Shown here: one piece after another, positions 1 through 6,947 of the stretch | Numbering within the stretch: the stretch's first letter is position 1 | Layout of the letters: every line of letters begins with the position of its first letter | Origin: Planctomycetota bacterium | GTDB taxonomy: Bacteria; Planctomycetota; Phycisphaerae; UBA1845; CAIVHJ01 | Direction of reading: 5' to 3' | Assembly (NCBI GenBank): GCA_022573485.1 | Contig: JACZTW010000031.1 | Location: forward strand, 1-18,103 | DNA: 18,103 nucleotides | Position numbers and translations under genes: made by a program | Notes under the pieces: model-generated | What the model was told of the DNA's origin: nothing | Databases searched by the model: none | The model's input: the letters and a program-made list of their open reading frames with translations, nothing else

Positions 1-20
1 TCCGGATCGGCAAGTGAGCT

Positions 21-40
21 ATCTGTCAACGTTGACAGAT
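21..40. promoter_or_regulatory. 20-bp perfect palindrome, operator-like
   Basis: ATCTGTCAACGTTGACAGAT is its own reverse complement with no mismatch and no spacer. It lies in gene-free DNA and contains a perfect TTGACA (32-37), so a regulator bound here could cover a -35 box. I see no convincing -10 element 16-18 bp downstream. The form suits a dimeric helix-turn-helix repressor, but which regulator is unknown. The gene it controls could be the structured leader/GIY-YIG unit or something left of the window. Confidence 0.5.
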
Positions 41-92
41 GCGCGGACCGGCCAATTGTAAAAAACGGCACTTTTGTGAGGGTGCACTGGTT

Positions 93-110
93 TTTTCAGC
101 TAGCTGAAAA
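93..110. promoter_or_regulatory. 18-bp perfect palindrome
   Basis: TTTTCAGCTAGCTGAAAA is perfectly self-complementary. As DNA it is a candidate operator; as RNA it would form a 7-bp stem with a CUAG loop. Its sequence is unrelated to the palindrome at 21-40, so the two are not copies of one operator. The next bases are not a T tract, so it is not a convincing terminator on the plus strand. Confidence 0.4.
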
Positions 111-229
111 TTGATGACGAAAACGACAAAACGGTCAGTTTTTACTTTTGGAAGCCGTTGGGGAATCCAGTTCACCCAAAAACACTCCCCCCGCTCATTG
201 ATCCACCAGCGGATCGGAGGTATCGTGTG

Positions 230-320
230 GGTGTGTTGCCGAACGACAATCCGAAATCATGCCGTAAGGCATTTGGGCCGCTCCACGTTCGGCAACACAC
301 TGAACGGAGCGGCCTTTTTT
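230..320 (+). ncRNA. Structured leader with alternative folds (candidate attenuator)
   Basis: Positions 231-245 and 286-300 form a perfect 15-bp inverted repeat. Its internal region carries a small hairpin at 259-272 (5-bp stem, GUAA tetraloop). The 3' arm of the long stem lies inside the terminator hairpin at 276-314, so full formation of one stem disrupts the inner part of the other. The arm order (A, B, A', B') is also that of an H-type pseudoknot. This is the usual layout of an antiterminator/terminator switch, and the structure ends just before the ribosome-binding site of the GIY-YIG gene. I do not recognise a known riboswitch or T-box: no T-box sequence or ligand core is seen. It could instead be an independent small RNA ending at the terminator. 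Confidence 0.5.
276..320 (+). terminator. Rho-independent terminator
   Basis: GGCCGCTCC (276-284) pairs perfectly with GGAGCGGCC (306-314), with inner GTTC/GAAC pairing (287-290 with 302-305). Six T residues follow at 315-320. This is the strongest intrinsic terminator in the window. It sits only 22 bp before the GIY-YIG start codon, so it either ends an upstream transcript or attenuates that gene. Confidence 0.75.
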
Positions 321-342
321 CTTTGGGAGAGGGAGTTTCATT

Positions 343-642
343 ATGTCCATTGCAGGACAAAGGTACGAATTCACGAAGGATAACATCCAGAAGTTTGCCC
401 CTGATTTTTCTGGAGTGTATGGTCTCTACGACAGGGATGAGGTTATCTACTATGGTGAAGGCGAGAGTGTCATGGATCGATTGCTCTCTCATAGTAATGG
501 ATTTGACGGACCATGCACTCAAAGTGCCACGCACTTCAACTGGTCCCTGACTGCACTGCACGAAAGAAGAGAGAAAGAATTGCTTCGTGCTCACGAAGCA
601 CAAGCAGGACAACTCCCCCGATGCAACGACCGAATCGGTTAA
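343..642 (+). CDS. Stand-alone GIY-YIG superfamily nuclease-like protein (99 aa)
   Basis: The protein has the two strand motifs of GIY-YIG domains, here GVY (residues 24-26) and YYG (36-38), ten residues apart. Arg46 follows at the usual catalytic arginine position. Glu79 (in EKELL) and the C-terminal PRCN with Asn95 match the conserved metal-binding Glu and the Asn of the family, as in the UvrC N-terminal domain. It is little more than the domain itself and has no partner domain. A GGGAG ribosome-binding site lies about 7 nt before ATG343. GC content looks lower than in neighbouring genes, which suggests acquired DNA. The stop codon overlaps that of the convergent NHL gene. The role is unknown; DNA repair, a mobile-element remnant or a defence-related function are all possible. 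Domain assignment is fairly sure, function is not. Confidence 0.7.
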   Translation: MSIAGQRYEFTKDNIQKFAPDFSGVYGLYDRDEVIYYGEGESVMDRLLSHSNGFDGPCTQSATHFNWSLTALHERREKELLRAHEAQAGQLPRCNDRIG

Positions 643-1826
643 AGTTCATCGACCGATGATAGCCACGCGGGACGACAGAGGTTTGAGACAGATGTTCCTG
701 ATCCTGTCTTTTCGCCGTTCTGGTTGAATACAATATCCCGATTGCCGTAGGGGAAGTCACCAAACAATCTAAGCCGACACGTTCCGTCAGGAGCGACCTC
801 GAATTGGAGCGTGATGCCGGTCGGCAGATAGAACTCGCCCGGTCCGTGCCCTTCTCGGCCGAACGCCATCAGCAGTTGCCCGGCCCGGTCAAACACCTGT
901 ACGTTCTCGAACTGGTTGTCCAGTACGTAGATGTGGCCGTCGGAATCAATCGCCACGTCGCGCGGCAGCGCGAAATCTCCGGCGGCGTCGCCCTTTTGGC
1001 CGATGGTGTGAAGATGGTTGCCGTCGAGGTCGAGCAATTGCACTCGAAAGTTACCGGTATCGGCGACGGCCAGACGTCCGCCGCCGTCATAGGCGATGTG
1101 GGTCGGGTAATTGAACTCGCCGGGCTGCGTGCCGCGCCGGCCGATCGTGCGGACGGATCGGCCGGCGCGATCGAAGACCACGATGGCGTGGGCCCCGCCG
1201 TCGACGACGTAGAACTCCCGCCGCTGTGGAACATAGGTGATACCGACAGGCCGAAGCAACTCTGTTTCGCCGAAGTGCCGGACGACTTGGCCTGTTTGAT
1301 CCAACTGGATGATTTGATGCAGTTGTGCATCACTGACGAACAACTGATCGTCCACCCACACGACGCCGACGGGTGCAGCGAAGCGCTGCTGCTCGGTGCC
1401 GTATGACACCACATGCGTGCGCTTTTGCAAATCAATGATGTGTACCGCTCCGCCGGAACTGTCAGCGACGGCCAGCAGATCATCAGCATGGTACGCGACG
1501 GCATGAGGCCCGCTGAATCGAATCGGCGGCCGGGGGCCTCGAAAGGCTGCACCCCAAGCCTCTGCTCCGGAACGGCCGGCTTTCAAATCCGTGCTGTCCG
1601 AGATTGTGCCCACCAACCGCATACGCGGCGTTTCCGGCTCGCCAGGCCAAACCATCGGCGGATTGATCACCGGGAACAATTCGCCCTGCGGTTGCCGGCA
1701 GCCGCACAGGGTTGTGGCCGCGCAGCACAGCAGTGGGACAATCCGCAATCCGCAATCCGCAATCCGCATTCGCTTGACCCGTCGCTGGCGCTCTGGGCTC
1801 TGAGGTTGTGTTGGTTGCTTTGTCAT
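639..1826 (-). CDS. NHL-repeat beta-propeller lipoprotein
   Basis: At least five consecutive NHL blades can be read, for example YPTHIAYDGGGRLAVADTG and LPRDVAIDSDGHIYVLDNQ, each ending in a V-Q-V/L-F/L-D strand. A six-bladed propeller is likely. The N-terminus has basic residues, a hydrophobic stretch and a lipobox LCGC (Cys43), so the mature protein should be a lipid-anchored extracytoplasmic protein. I chose ATG1826 because it forms an ATGA overlap with the stop of the upstream barrel gene, implying translational coupling. Met20 is an alternative start. NHL propellers often sit beside multihaem cytochromes and barrels in redox loci and act as scaffolds or ligand-binding modules; that role here is inference. 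The signal peptide is partly encoded by a heptanucleotide tandem repeat. Confidence 0.85.
   Translation of the reverse strand: MTKQPTQPQSPERQRRVKRMRIADCGLRIVPLLCCAATTLCGCRQPQGELFPVINPPMVWPGEPETPRMRLVGTISDSTDLKAGRSGAEAWGAAFRGPRPPIRFSGPHAVAYHADDLLAVADSSGGAVHIIDLQKRTHVVSYGTEQQRFAAPVGVVWVDDQLFVSDAQLHQIIQLDQTGQVVRHFGETELLRPVGITYVPQRREFYVVDGGAHAIVVFDRAGRSVRTIGRRGTQPGEFNYPTHIAYDGGGRLAVADTGNFRVQLLDLDGNHLHTIGQKGDAAGDFALPRDVAIDSDGHIYVLDNQFENVQVFDRAGQLLMAFGREGHGPGEFYLPTGITLQFEVAPDGTCRLRLFGDFPYGNRDIVFNQNGEKTGSGTSVSNLCRPAWLSSVDEL
1739..1766. repeat. Heptanucleotide tandem repeat (4 x CAATCCG)
   Basis: Four perfect consecutive copies of CAATCCG (CGGATTG on the coding strand) lie inside the start of the NHL lipoprotein gene, where they encode the RIADCGLRI part of the leader. 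The adjoining SPERQRRVKR segment also looks like repeat-derived sequence. From memory, peptides of both kinds recur at unrelated gene ends in planctomycete genomes; this was not checked here. Confidence 0.75.
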
Positions 1827-3892
1827 CGTTTTGTGAACAAGCTCGGAAAATCTCTTCGCACGGTCAGCCATACGCCGAAACCGTCTTCCTTCGAGCGCGG
1901 CAGATCGAGTAGATCATATTCGACAGTCAAATCAACCGAAAGATCACCGAGGGCATACCTCAGCCCGGTGGCCAGGTCAACGGCATTGGTGTCGCCGTCG
2001 ACCGAGTCGTCTTCCCAGCGATAAGTCGCCCGATTCACGGCTGTCAGAGAATCATTGACCGCCCAGCGGTGGTCCAATTCGAGTTCCAGAATGGTGACGT
2101 TGCGGTTATCGAAGCCGCCGTCGAAAAAGAAGCGTGAAAACCGGGCGCTGCCTTCGAGATCGTGCTCGGACGTGCGCAGAAAAGAGTATCGGCCGTCAAG
2201 ATGGAAAGCGTCGTAGGGCTCGACGGTGTCGTCGAATACTTCGTATTCCGCGCCGAGGTAGTATCGCTTGCGCTCGAACTTCAGGCCGATGCGGTGATGA
2301 TCCGTGCGGTCTTGGTCAGCCGCGAAGCCTTCTGAGAAATTCACTTCCTGATTTCGGTAACTGAGGTCGTAGTAGGGCGTCAAGCCACATTTGAAACGTT
2401 GTTCCAGCGAGAAATCGACGCGGAGCGAATCAATCTCGCCGCTTGCGGGCGTTTCGTACAAGTAGTCGATCAGCACGGTGTCGCCGTCGGCGATTCGTCC
2501 TGTGCGAATGCGGCTGATGCGGGTCCACGTGCCTTGGCGAGTAATGAAGTAATCCACGCCGGGTTGGAAGATGCGGCGGTTGCTGCCGTCGGTGATGAGG
2601 ACGCTGCCGAAGGCGACGTTGCGATTGCGCAATGTGATAGCGATCGGATCGTTAAACGTGGCGGCTTCGTTCAGGACCAACCGTCGGCCGTTGTTGCCGC
2701 GGACTCGCTCGTTGTCAAACGCCACCGCCAGATTGGCGTACAAGTGGCCGAACGGGTTGCGGCGATTGTATTGCCAATCGATGCCACCGCCGTATTGAGT
2801 CGTCTCGACATCGTCACTGACGCGCTCGTACAAGCCGAAGGCGTGGCCGGTGGTCGTCAAGTTGCTGTAGAGCTGATGGACGAACTGGAACTCGGCGCGG
2901 TGCTGCGTGACGCGCAAATTCTCGTACGATTCGCGATTGAACTGGTACTTGTAGGATGTCTGAAACGTGTCCGAGTGGTGCAGCGTCAACTGAGGCCCGA
3001 ACTCGAACAAGTCGCGTGCGAAATCGCCGCTTTCTTCTTGCCAATGGATCCTCGTTCGCAGCTCGTGCTGGTGCTGATCGCCAAAGGCCAATTCGTGATC
3101 GAGCGTCCACAGATCGCGAGTTGTCTCAAACGGTCGAAGCGAACCCTGGTATTCCTGCCGGTTCTGTGTGTGGTCGTAGGCCAGCTTGAATTGATGATGA
3201 TCGGAGATCAGCCACTCAGCGCCATAGTGGAACGTGCTGTCCGTGAAGTGCTCATCGTCGCGATTCGCGGCATTGCCGGTGCGGTCCGTTTCGACGTAGT
3301 CGTAGCTGATTTCCATTGGAAAGCGGTCGTGTGCGAAGTACCACGACGTGCCGAATCCAGTGCGGCGTTCGCGTAGCGTGGGCTGAAAGCGTCGCGAGAT
3401 GCGATCATCCACGCGCAGGCCGTAAAACGAGCCGGAAAGCGGCTTGCCCTGGAAGAGATTGATCCGGAAGTCGTAATTGACGAGGTATCCTGTGTCGCTG
3501 TCCGATTGTTTGGCGAAGGGCGCATCTTCATCGAATTGATCCTGCGTCAGGGCGAAGCTGAGGTCGGCTTGGTAGGTCAGGAAGCTGGGATCGACAATCG
3601 TGCCCGCCAGCCTGAAGCCGAGCCGTTCCTGGATCCGCCAGTCTCGATTAGTCTGCCGGCGGTCGCCGCCGAAACGCCCGCGCCCGTCGTTTCGCACGCG
3701 CGTGTGGTCAAACTGAGATTCGAACTCCAGGTAAGCATCGATTTGATCCAGTGTGAAGTAGCGCTCCCGATGCTCGGCGTTCGTCGGCTGCTGCGCGTGG
3801 GTCAAGCGCCCGCCGATCAATGCCGCGCACATGAGTGCAATCGCTCGAGCCGCGAATGGAATTGAACTATTTGTGACAGCTTGACGCATCAT
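1823..3892 (-). CDS. Outer-membrane beta-barrel protein, porin-cytochrome type (689 aa)
   Basis: From ATG3892 the protein begins with a Sec signal peptide (basic start, hydrophobic FAARAIALMCAALIGG, cleavage near THA/QQ). The rest is a long series of alternating polar/aromatic amphipathic strands separated by acidic turns, with no hydrophobic helix, which is typical of a large outer-membrane barrel. Size and style resemble MtrB/PioB-like or Geobacter conduit barrels, though I see no recognisable CxxC motif. A second ATG at 3889 and a TTG far upstream at 3964 are alternative starts. It is coupled by ATGA overlap to the NHL lipoprotein and diverges from three multihaem cytochrome genes. This supports a role as the porin sheath of an electron conduit. 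That function is inferred from context; a generic outer-membrane transporter is the alternative. Confidence 0.7.
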   Translation of the reverse strand: MMRQAVTNSSIPFAARAIALMCAALIGGRLTHAQQPTNAEHRERYFTLDQIDAYLEFESQFDHTRVRNDGRGRFGGDRRQTNRDWRIQERLGFRLAGTIVDPSFLTYQADLSFALTQDQFDEDAPFAKQSDSDTGYLVNYDFRINLFQGKPLSGSFYGLRVDDRISRRFQPTLRERRTGFGTSWYFAHDRFPMEISYDYVETDRTGNAANRDDEHFTDSTFHYGAEWLISDHHQFKLAYDHTQNRQEYQGSLRPFETTRDLWTLDHELAFGDQHQHELRTRIHWQEESGDFARDLFEFGPQLTLHHSDTFQTSYKYQFNRESYENLRVTQHRAEFQFVHQLYSNLTTTGHAFGLYERVSDDVETTQYGGGIDWQYNRRNPFGHLYANLAVAFDNERVRGNNGRRLVLNEAATFNDPIAITLRNRNVAFGSVLITDGSNRRIFQPGVDYFITRQGTWTRISRIRTGRIADGDTVLIDYLYETPASGEIDSLRVDFSLEQRFKCGLTPYYDLSYRNQEVNFSEGFAADQDRTDHHRIGLKFERKRYYLGAEYEVFDDTVEPYDAFHLDGRYSFLRTSEHDLEGSARFSRFFFDGGFDNRNVTILELELDHRWAVNDSLTAVNRATYRWEDDSVDGDTNAVDLATGLRYALGDLSVDLTVEYDLLDLPRSKEDGFGVWLTVRRDFPSLFTKR

Positions 3893-4151
3893 CAACGCTT
3901 GATCGAAACTCCGCGCCGACAAAGCTCCGACATTCCTGACGGGTGCGATGCACACTATATACAAACTGCTCGGTAGCCTACACTCGATCTCGCGAACCTC
4001 AACAGAATCTTATCTCGCCATGGGCTGGTCGCGCGAACCCGTTTGTAATTGTCGTCAACGATGGCCCAAGTTGTTCTTGATAATCGCGCCGCAGTCGATA
4101 GGGTACGTGAGTAGCAGCGTATCAGTTCCATTATTGTGCTGAGACGGTGGC
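3893..4151. other. Divergent intergenic region between barrel and cytochrome genes
   Basis: About 260 bp separate the minus-strand barrel start from the plus-strand cytochrome start, so both promoters should lie here. A TATATA box occurs on both strands near 3957-3962. A TTGATA at 4077-4082 could be a weak plus-strand -35. I see no clear consensus promoter pair and no strong operator. Confidence 0.4.
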
Positions 4152-4742
4152 ATGAATCTGCGGCGACGAGCATGTTTGGCGGTTGTTCTCTTGTGTGCGG
4201 TTGTCGGTTGTTCGCAGACTGCTCGTGATCGTGTCATGCGTTTCTTCTTCGAGATTCCCGTCGAGAATGGTCCTTCTACGGATGCGGGAGCAGGTGAGCC
4301 AGTACCGGGATCGTCGTCCCCAGATTTCGCTGCACCTGTGACATTTTCGGGTCGCGGCATCACGTTCGCTTCGCGACACCGTCCTGTGGTCGAGAGGAAA
4401 TGTCGCAGTTGCCACGACGCCGGCGACAGGATGCAAGTGAACGCGGATTTGATGATGGCATCCTGCAACACGTGCCATCCGCGTTTCTTCAGCGATGATG
4501 TGGGTCATGGTCCGGTGGCCAAAGGTGAATGTATGGCTTGTCATACGCCGCACCGCAGCGAGTTGCCCTCCCTGCTTTTGCTTCCCGTTTTTGAAACCTG
4601 TATCGAATGTCATGACGAACCCGAGGATCTCAGCGCGGCAGCGCATTCCGGCGCGGATGCGGAGAACTGTACCAAGTGCCACGATCCCCACTTCGGCGAG
4701 GGAATGCTGTTGAGAAATGCAGATTCAGGGTACGGGCCATAA
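4152..4742 (+). CDS. Pentahaem c-type cytochrome lipoprotein
   Basis: Five CxxCH haem-binding motifs are present (Cys pairs starting at residues 84, 105, 127, 150 and 173). They are spaced in the style of doubled-CXXCH/NrfB-like small cytochromes, with additional His residues (for example in RHRP, GHGP, PHRS and AAHSG) available as distal ligands. The N-terminus has a basic start, a hydrophobic core and the lipobox VVGC (Cys20), so the mature protein should be a lipid-anchored periplasmic or outer-membrane cytochrome. A 65-residue low-complexity Gly/Pro/Ser/Asp stretch links the anchor to the haem domain. It is first in a plus-strand operon, 10 bp ahead of the two-haem cytochrome. Probable role: periplasmic-side or intra-barrel electron carrier of the conduit. 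Confidence 0.88.
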   Translation: MNLRRRACLAVVLLCAVVGCSQTARDRVMRFFFEIPVENGPSTDAGAGEPVPGSSSPDFAAPVTFSGRGITFASRHRPVVERKCRSCHDAGDRMQVNADLMMASCNTCHPRFFSDDVGHGPVAKGECMACHTPHRSELPSLLLLPVFETCIECHDEPEDLSAAAHSGADAENCTKCHDPHFGEGMLLRNADSGYGP

Positions 4743-4752
4743 GGGGAGGACG

Positions 4753-5601
4753 ATGCAGAAAGTTCAATCTATCACCCACTCGGCGATGTTTCTGCTCTTG
4801 ATGGGCTTTGCGGGCTGTGATTCCCTCGGCGAGGCGGCGGCCCAGGGGACGGAAGCCAGCCTGCGTACATTGATCGACCTCCTGCTCACTGACTTCACGA
4901 ATCAAGTGGCGGATTCGTTCTTGCCTGACGACTCGCCATCCGCGGGCGAGGACAATGGTCATGAGGATCACGATGGGACCGGCGATGAGCCGGATTCTGG
5001 AGGTGACGAGCCGGATCAACACGGTGAGGCAGTGACTTTCGTCGCGGACGTACAACCGATCCTGAACGAAAGATGCATCAATTGCCACGCGCCAGGCGGA
5101 TTTGCCCAGATGGTGGGTATTCCCTGGGATTTCCGCGAGGACACGGCGTTCGATGATCTGGTGAATCGGGTCAGCAGCCAGGATGCGGACTTCACGCTGG
5201 TCGTACCCGGCGATCCGGATTCGAGCCTGATGTTTCTGAAGATCAGCTCCGAGTCTCCCCCGGTGGGCGAGTTGATGCCGCTGGGCGGGCCGCCGCTGAC
5301 AGACGGTGAAGTTCGATTGATCCGCGCCTGGGTCGAGCAGGGGGCTGTGAAGGGCGGAGACGACGTTGCTTCGGGTGGTTCGGCCGACGACGGCGAGATG
5401 CTCTTCGCAGACCACAACTGCTCTGCTTGCCATTGTCCGGATGCCGGCGGCGGATGCGCGTTGAGCGCTCCGGCTGTGGTGGGAGCGGCCGTTGAGCTGC
5501 TCGACACGTTCCTGCGGGGCGCGGAATCCCATGCAGGCGGAACATTCCCATTCGACGACCAAGAGATCGCGGATCTGGCAGCTTATTTGCAGTCGCTGTA
5601 G
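4753..5601 (+). CDS. Planctomycete-type cytochrome c lipoprotein, two haem motifs (PSCyt1-like)
   Basis: ATG4753 is preceded by a strong GGGGAGGA site, so I prefer it to the in-frame ATG at 4717, which lies inside the preceding gene. The lipobox is FAGC (Cys22). A highly acidic Asp/Glu/Gly/His linker (about 59-92) follows. The first domain has CINCH (108-112) after VQPILNERC and ends with MPLGGPPLTDGEVRLIRAWVE, the layout of planctomycete-type PSCyt1 domains. A second small class-I-like domain has CSACH (213-217) and ends in an amphipathic helix EIADLAAYLQ. In this second domain I do not see a clear axial Met before the last helix, so its sixth ligand is uncertain. Two extra cysteines (218, 225) follow the haem motif. 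Likely electron carrier of the same island. Confidence 0.85.
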   Translation: MQKVQSITHSAMFLLLMGFAGCDSLGEAAAQGTEASLRTLIDLLLTDFTNQVADSFLPDDSPSAGEDNGHEDHDGTGDEPDSGGDEPDQHGEAVTFVADVQPILNERCINCHAPGGFAQMVGIPWDFREDTAFDDLVNRVSSQDADFTLVVPGDPDSSLMFLKISSESPPVGELMPLGGPPLTDGEVRLIRAWVEQGAVKGGDDVASGGSADDGEMLFADHNCSACHCPDAGGGCALSAPAVVGAAVELLDTFLRGAESHAGGTFPFDDQEIADLAAYLQSL

Positions 5602-5676
5602 CAGTGCATCGAGGCGGCACGCGAATCGCAACGCGTCGGAGCCAGAAAACCCCTTCCTCAGCCTGCCGCATGCCGT

Positions 5677-5682
5677 TATAAT
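5677..5682 (+). promoter_or_regulatory. Perfect -10 box without a good -35
   Basis: TATAAT occurs in the 194-bp gap before the c554-like gene. The hexamer 17 bp upstream (TTCCTC) is a poor -35 match, so this may be a weak or activator-dependent promoter, or chance. Confidence 0.25.
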
Positions 5683-5795
5683 CGGTTGGTACTCAGATAC
5701 TTATGGCCGGGGATGTAGCCTGCGGGAGTTTCCCAGTCCAATTACAGTGTCGGGTTCGGCGTTTGCATTCTGCCGGGCGTTGATCAGGATCGGAT

Positions 5796-6473
5796 GTGTC
5801 TTACAGCATCAACATGAGTTTCGGGTTGTTGGTTCTGCTGGCCATCTCGGGCATCGTCGTGGTCGGTCAGGATTTCAAGCCTGCTCCGCCGCCGCCGCTC
5901 GTTCCGGGCGAGGGCCGGCAAGCCCAGGAAGTTGTCCACGAGTATGTCGGCAGCAAGAAATGCCGCATGTGTCACGGCCAGTGGCACAAGTCCTGGCAAA
6001 AATCGGTCAAAGGTCAGTCGTTTCAAATACTCAAGCCCGGCGCGCGTGCGGAGCACAAGCGTAAGGTCGGTTTGGATCCCAAGAGGGACTATACTTCCGA
6101 GGCAGCCTGCCTGACCTGTCACACTGTGGGTTTTGGTCAGCCGGGCGGGTACCGGATTGCACTTCCCAACGACGAGAAGGCCAAAAGGTTCGCAGCCACT
6201 CGTGAGGGCGTGGGCTGTGAGGCGTGCCACGGACCCGGCGGAGGGTTCACGCAAGTGATGGGCGACATTTACCTCAAGGAGCGGCCCTACGAGCAGCAGG
6301 AGGTGCGCCGGGCGGGCTTGAGGAGCATCGAGCCCCAATTGTGTTTGGATTGCCACGATTCGAAAGCGCCTTGCATCGCGGACGACAGCCCTCCGCTGAA
6401 GGTCGACGATGACGCACTTCGTACCGGGCTCGGTTTTCACCAACATTTCCCGCTCAGGTTTCGCAAGCAATGA
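5796..6473 (+). CDS. Tetrahaem cytochrome c, c554-like family
   Basis: Four CxxCH motifs are present (starting at residues 56, 105, 131 and 173 from the GTG start). The opening YVGSKKCRMCHGQWHKSW and the CEACHGPGGG segment match the cytochrome c554 / multihaem cytochrome family, where Gly-rich CEACHGP sites are usual. The N-terminus is a hydrophobic segment (residues 8-23) with no lipobox, so the protein is either secreted or anchored by an uncleaved helix. GTG5796 has a weak AGGATCGG-like site; ATG5814 is a possible alternative without one. The gap of about 190 bp from the upstream cytochrome suggests a separate or partly separate transcript. The gene converges on the BMC operon. Probable role: periplasmic electron transfer. 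Confidence 0.85.
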   Translation: MSYSINMSFGLLVLLAISGIVVVGQDFKPAPPPPLVPGEGRQAQEVVHEYVGSKKCRMCHGQWHKSWQKSVKGQSFQILKPGARAEHKRKVGLDPKRDYTSEAACLTCHTVGFGQPGGYRIALPNDEKAKRFAATREGVGCEACHGPGGGFTQVMGDIYLKERPYEQQEVRRAGLRSIEPQLCLDCHDSKAPCIADDSPPLKVDDDALRTGLGFHQHFPLRFRKQ

Positions 6474-6498
6474 AGCGGGGATGGCATACGCCCGCTTC
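6472..6498. terminator. Intergenic hairpin between convergent units
   Basis: GAAGCGGG (6472-6479) pairs perfectly with CCCGCTTC (6491-6498) across an 11-nt loop, right at the stop of the c554-like gene. There is no T tract on either side, so intrinsic termination is uncertain; it may stabilise 3' ends of both convergent messages. The remaining roughly 110 bp to the BMC operon end holds two close copies of CGAATTGTC and nothing else that I recognise. Confidence 0.35.
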
Positions 6499-6609
6499 TC
6501 GATGGAAGAGTTCGGGTAATACATGTCCCCAGGCGCGGGAGCTTGCCAATGCTTGAGATTATTATGTCCTTCGAATTGTCGCGAATTGTCCAAATTCCTC
6601 GCGGCGAGC

Positions 6610-6858
6610 TCAAATCATCCCTTCGGTCTTGATTCGCTGTTTGAACGTCTGTCGTTCGTCTTCGGGAAGGTGTTCCAGAAGCTCTTCGATCAAATCGCGG
6701 ATCTCGTGCGCCTTCGCGGATCGAGTGGAGGCATATTGGGCGAGAATCTCCTCGCTCATCTCATATAGTTCGACCGTGCGGCCGGGTATGGGACGCGACA
6801 GTTTGAGCAGACGAGCTTGTTTGGGCAGGCCCGTCTGTTTGTCTTGTTGGCCTGTCAT
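6610..6858 (-). CDS. Unknown small helical protein at the end of the BMC operon (82 aa)
   Basis: The protein has no signal peptide or membrane segment. It starts with a basic region (KQARLLKLSRP), followed by predicted helices rich in Glu/Arg/Leu (for example HEIRDLIEELLEHLPEDERQ). I do not recognise a family. I chose ATG6858. An in-frame GTG at 6951 overlaps the stop of the preceding BMC-P gene (GTGA), but the extra 31 residues are encoded largely by an octanucleotide repeat and look non-conserved. The gene is the last one of the BMC cluster, same strand and close to it. A role with the microcompartment (regulation, assembly or cargo adaptor) is therefore possible, but this is context only. 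It could equally be an unrelated hitchhiker. Confidence 0.6.
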   Translation of the reverse strand: MTGQQDKQTGLPKQARLLKLSRPIPGRTVELYEMSEEILAQYASTRSAKAHEIRDLIEELLEHLPEDERQTFKQRIKTEGMI

Positions 6859-6906
6859 TCTCGGATCCCCATCGCGCCGTGGCGCGTCGGCGAGCGCATC
6901 ACCCTT

Positions 6907-6946
6907 AAACTCCTGAACTCCTAAACTCCCAAACTCTGCAACTCCT
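6907..6946. repeat. Octanucleotide tandem repeat (5 units of RAACTCYN-type)
   Basis: Five consecutive 8-bp units (AAACTCCT, GAACTCCT, AAACTCCC, AAACTCTG, CAACTCCT) fill the gap between the last BMC-P stop and the small unknown gene. On the operon strand most units read like AGGAGTTT and so contain Shine-Dalgarno-like cores. From memory, similar repeat-derived peptides (LGVQEF-type) recur in planctomycete proteins; not verified. Confidence 0.75.
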
Positions 6947-6947
6947 T

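Noticed and set aside
230..320. Integron attC site or T-box leader
   Set aside because: The inverted repeat lacks the RYYYAAC/GTTRRRY core sites of attC, and there is no T-box consensus sequence.
1739..1766. CRISPR array
   Set aside because: Units are 7 bp with no spacers; it is a simple tandem repeat. The 8-bp repeat at 6907-6946 is rejected for the same reason.
2399..3376. Long plus-strand open frame (325 codons) opposite the beta-barrel gene
   Set aside because: It is antisense to a convincing outer-membrane barrel, has no signal or domain, and its composition mirrors the codon bias of the opposite strand.
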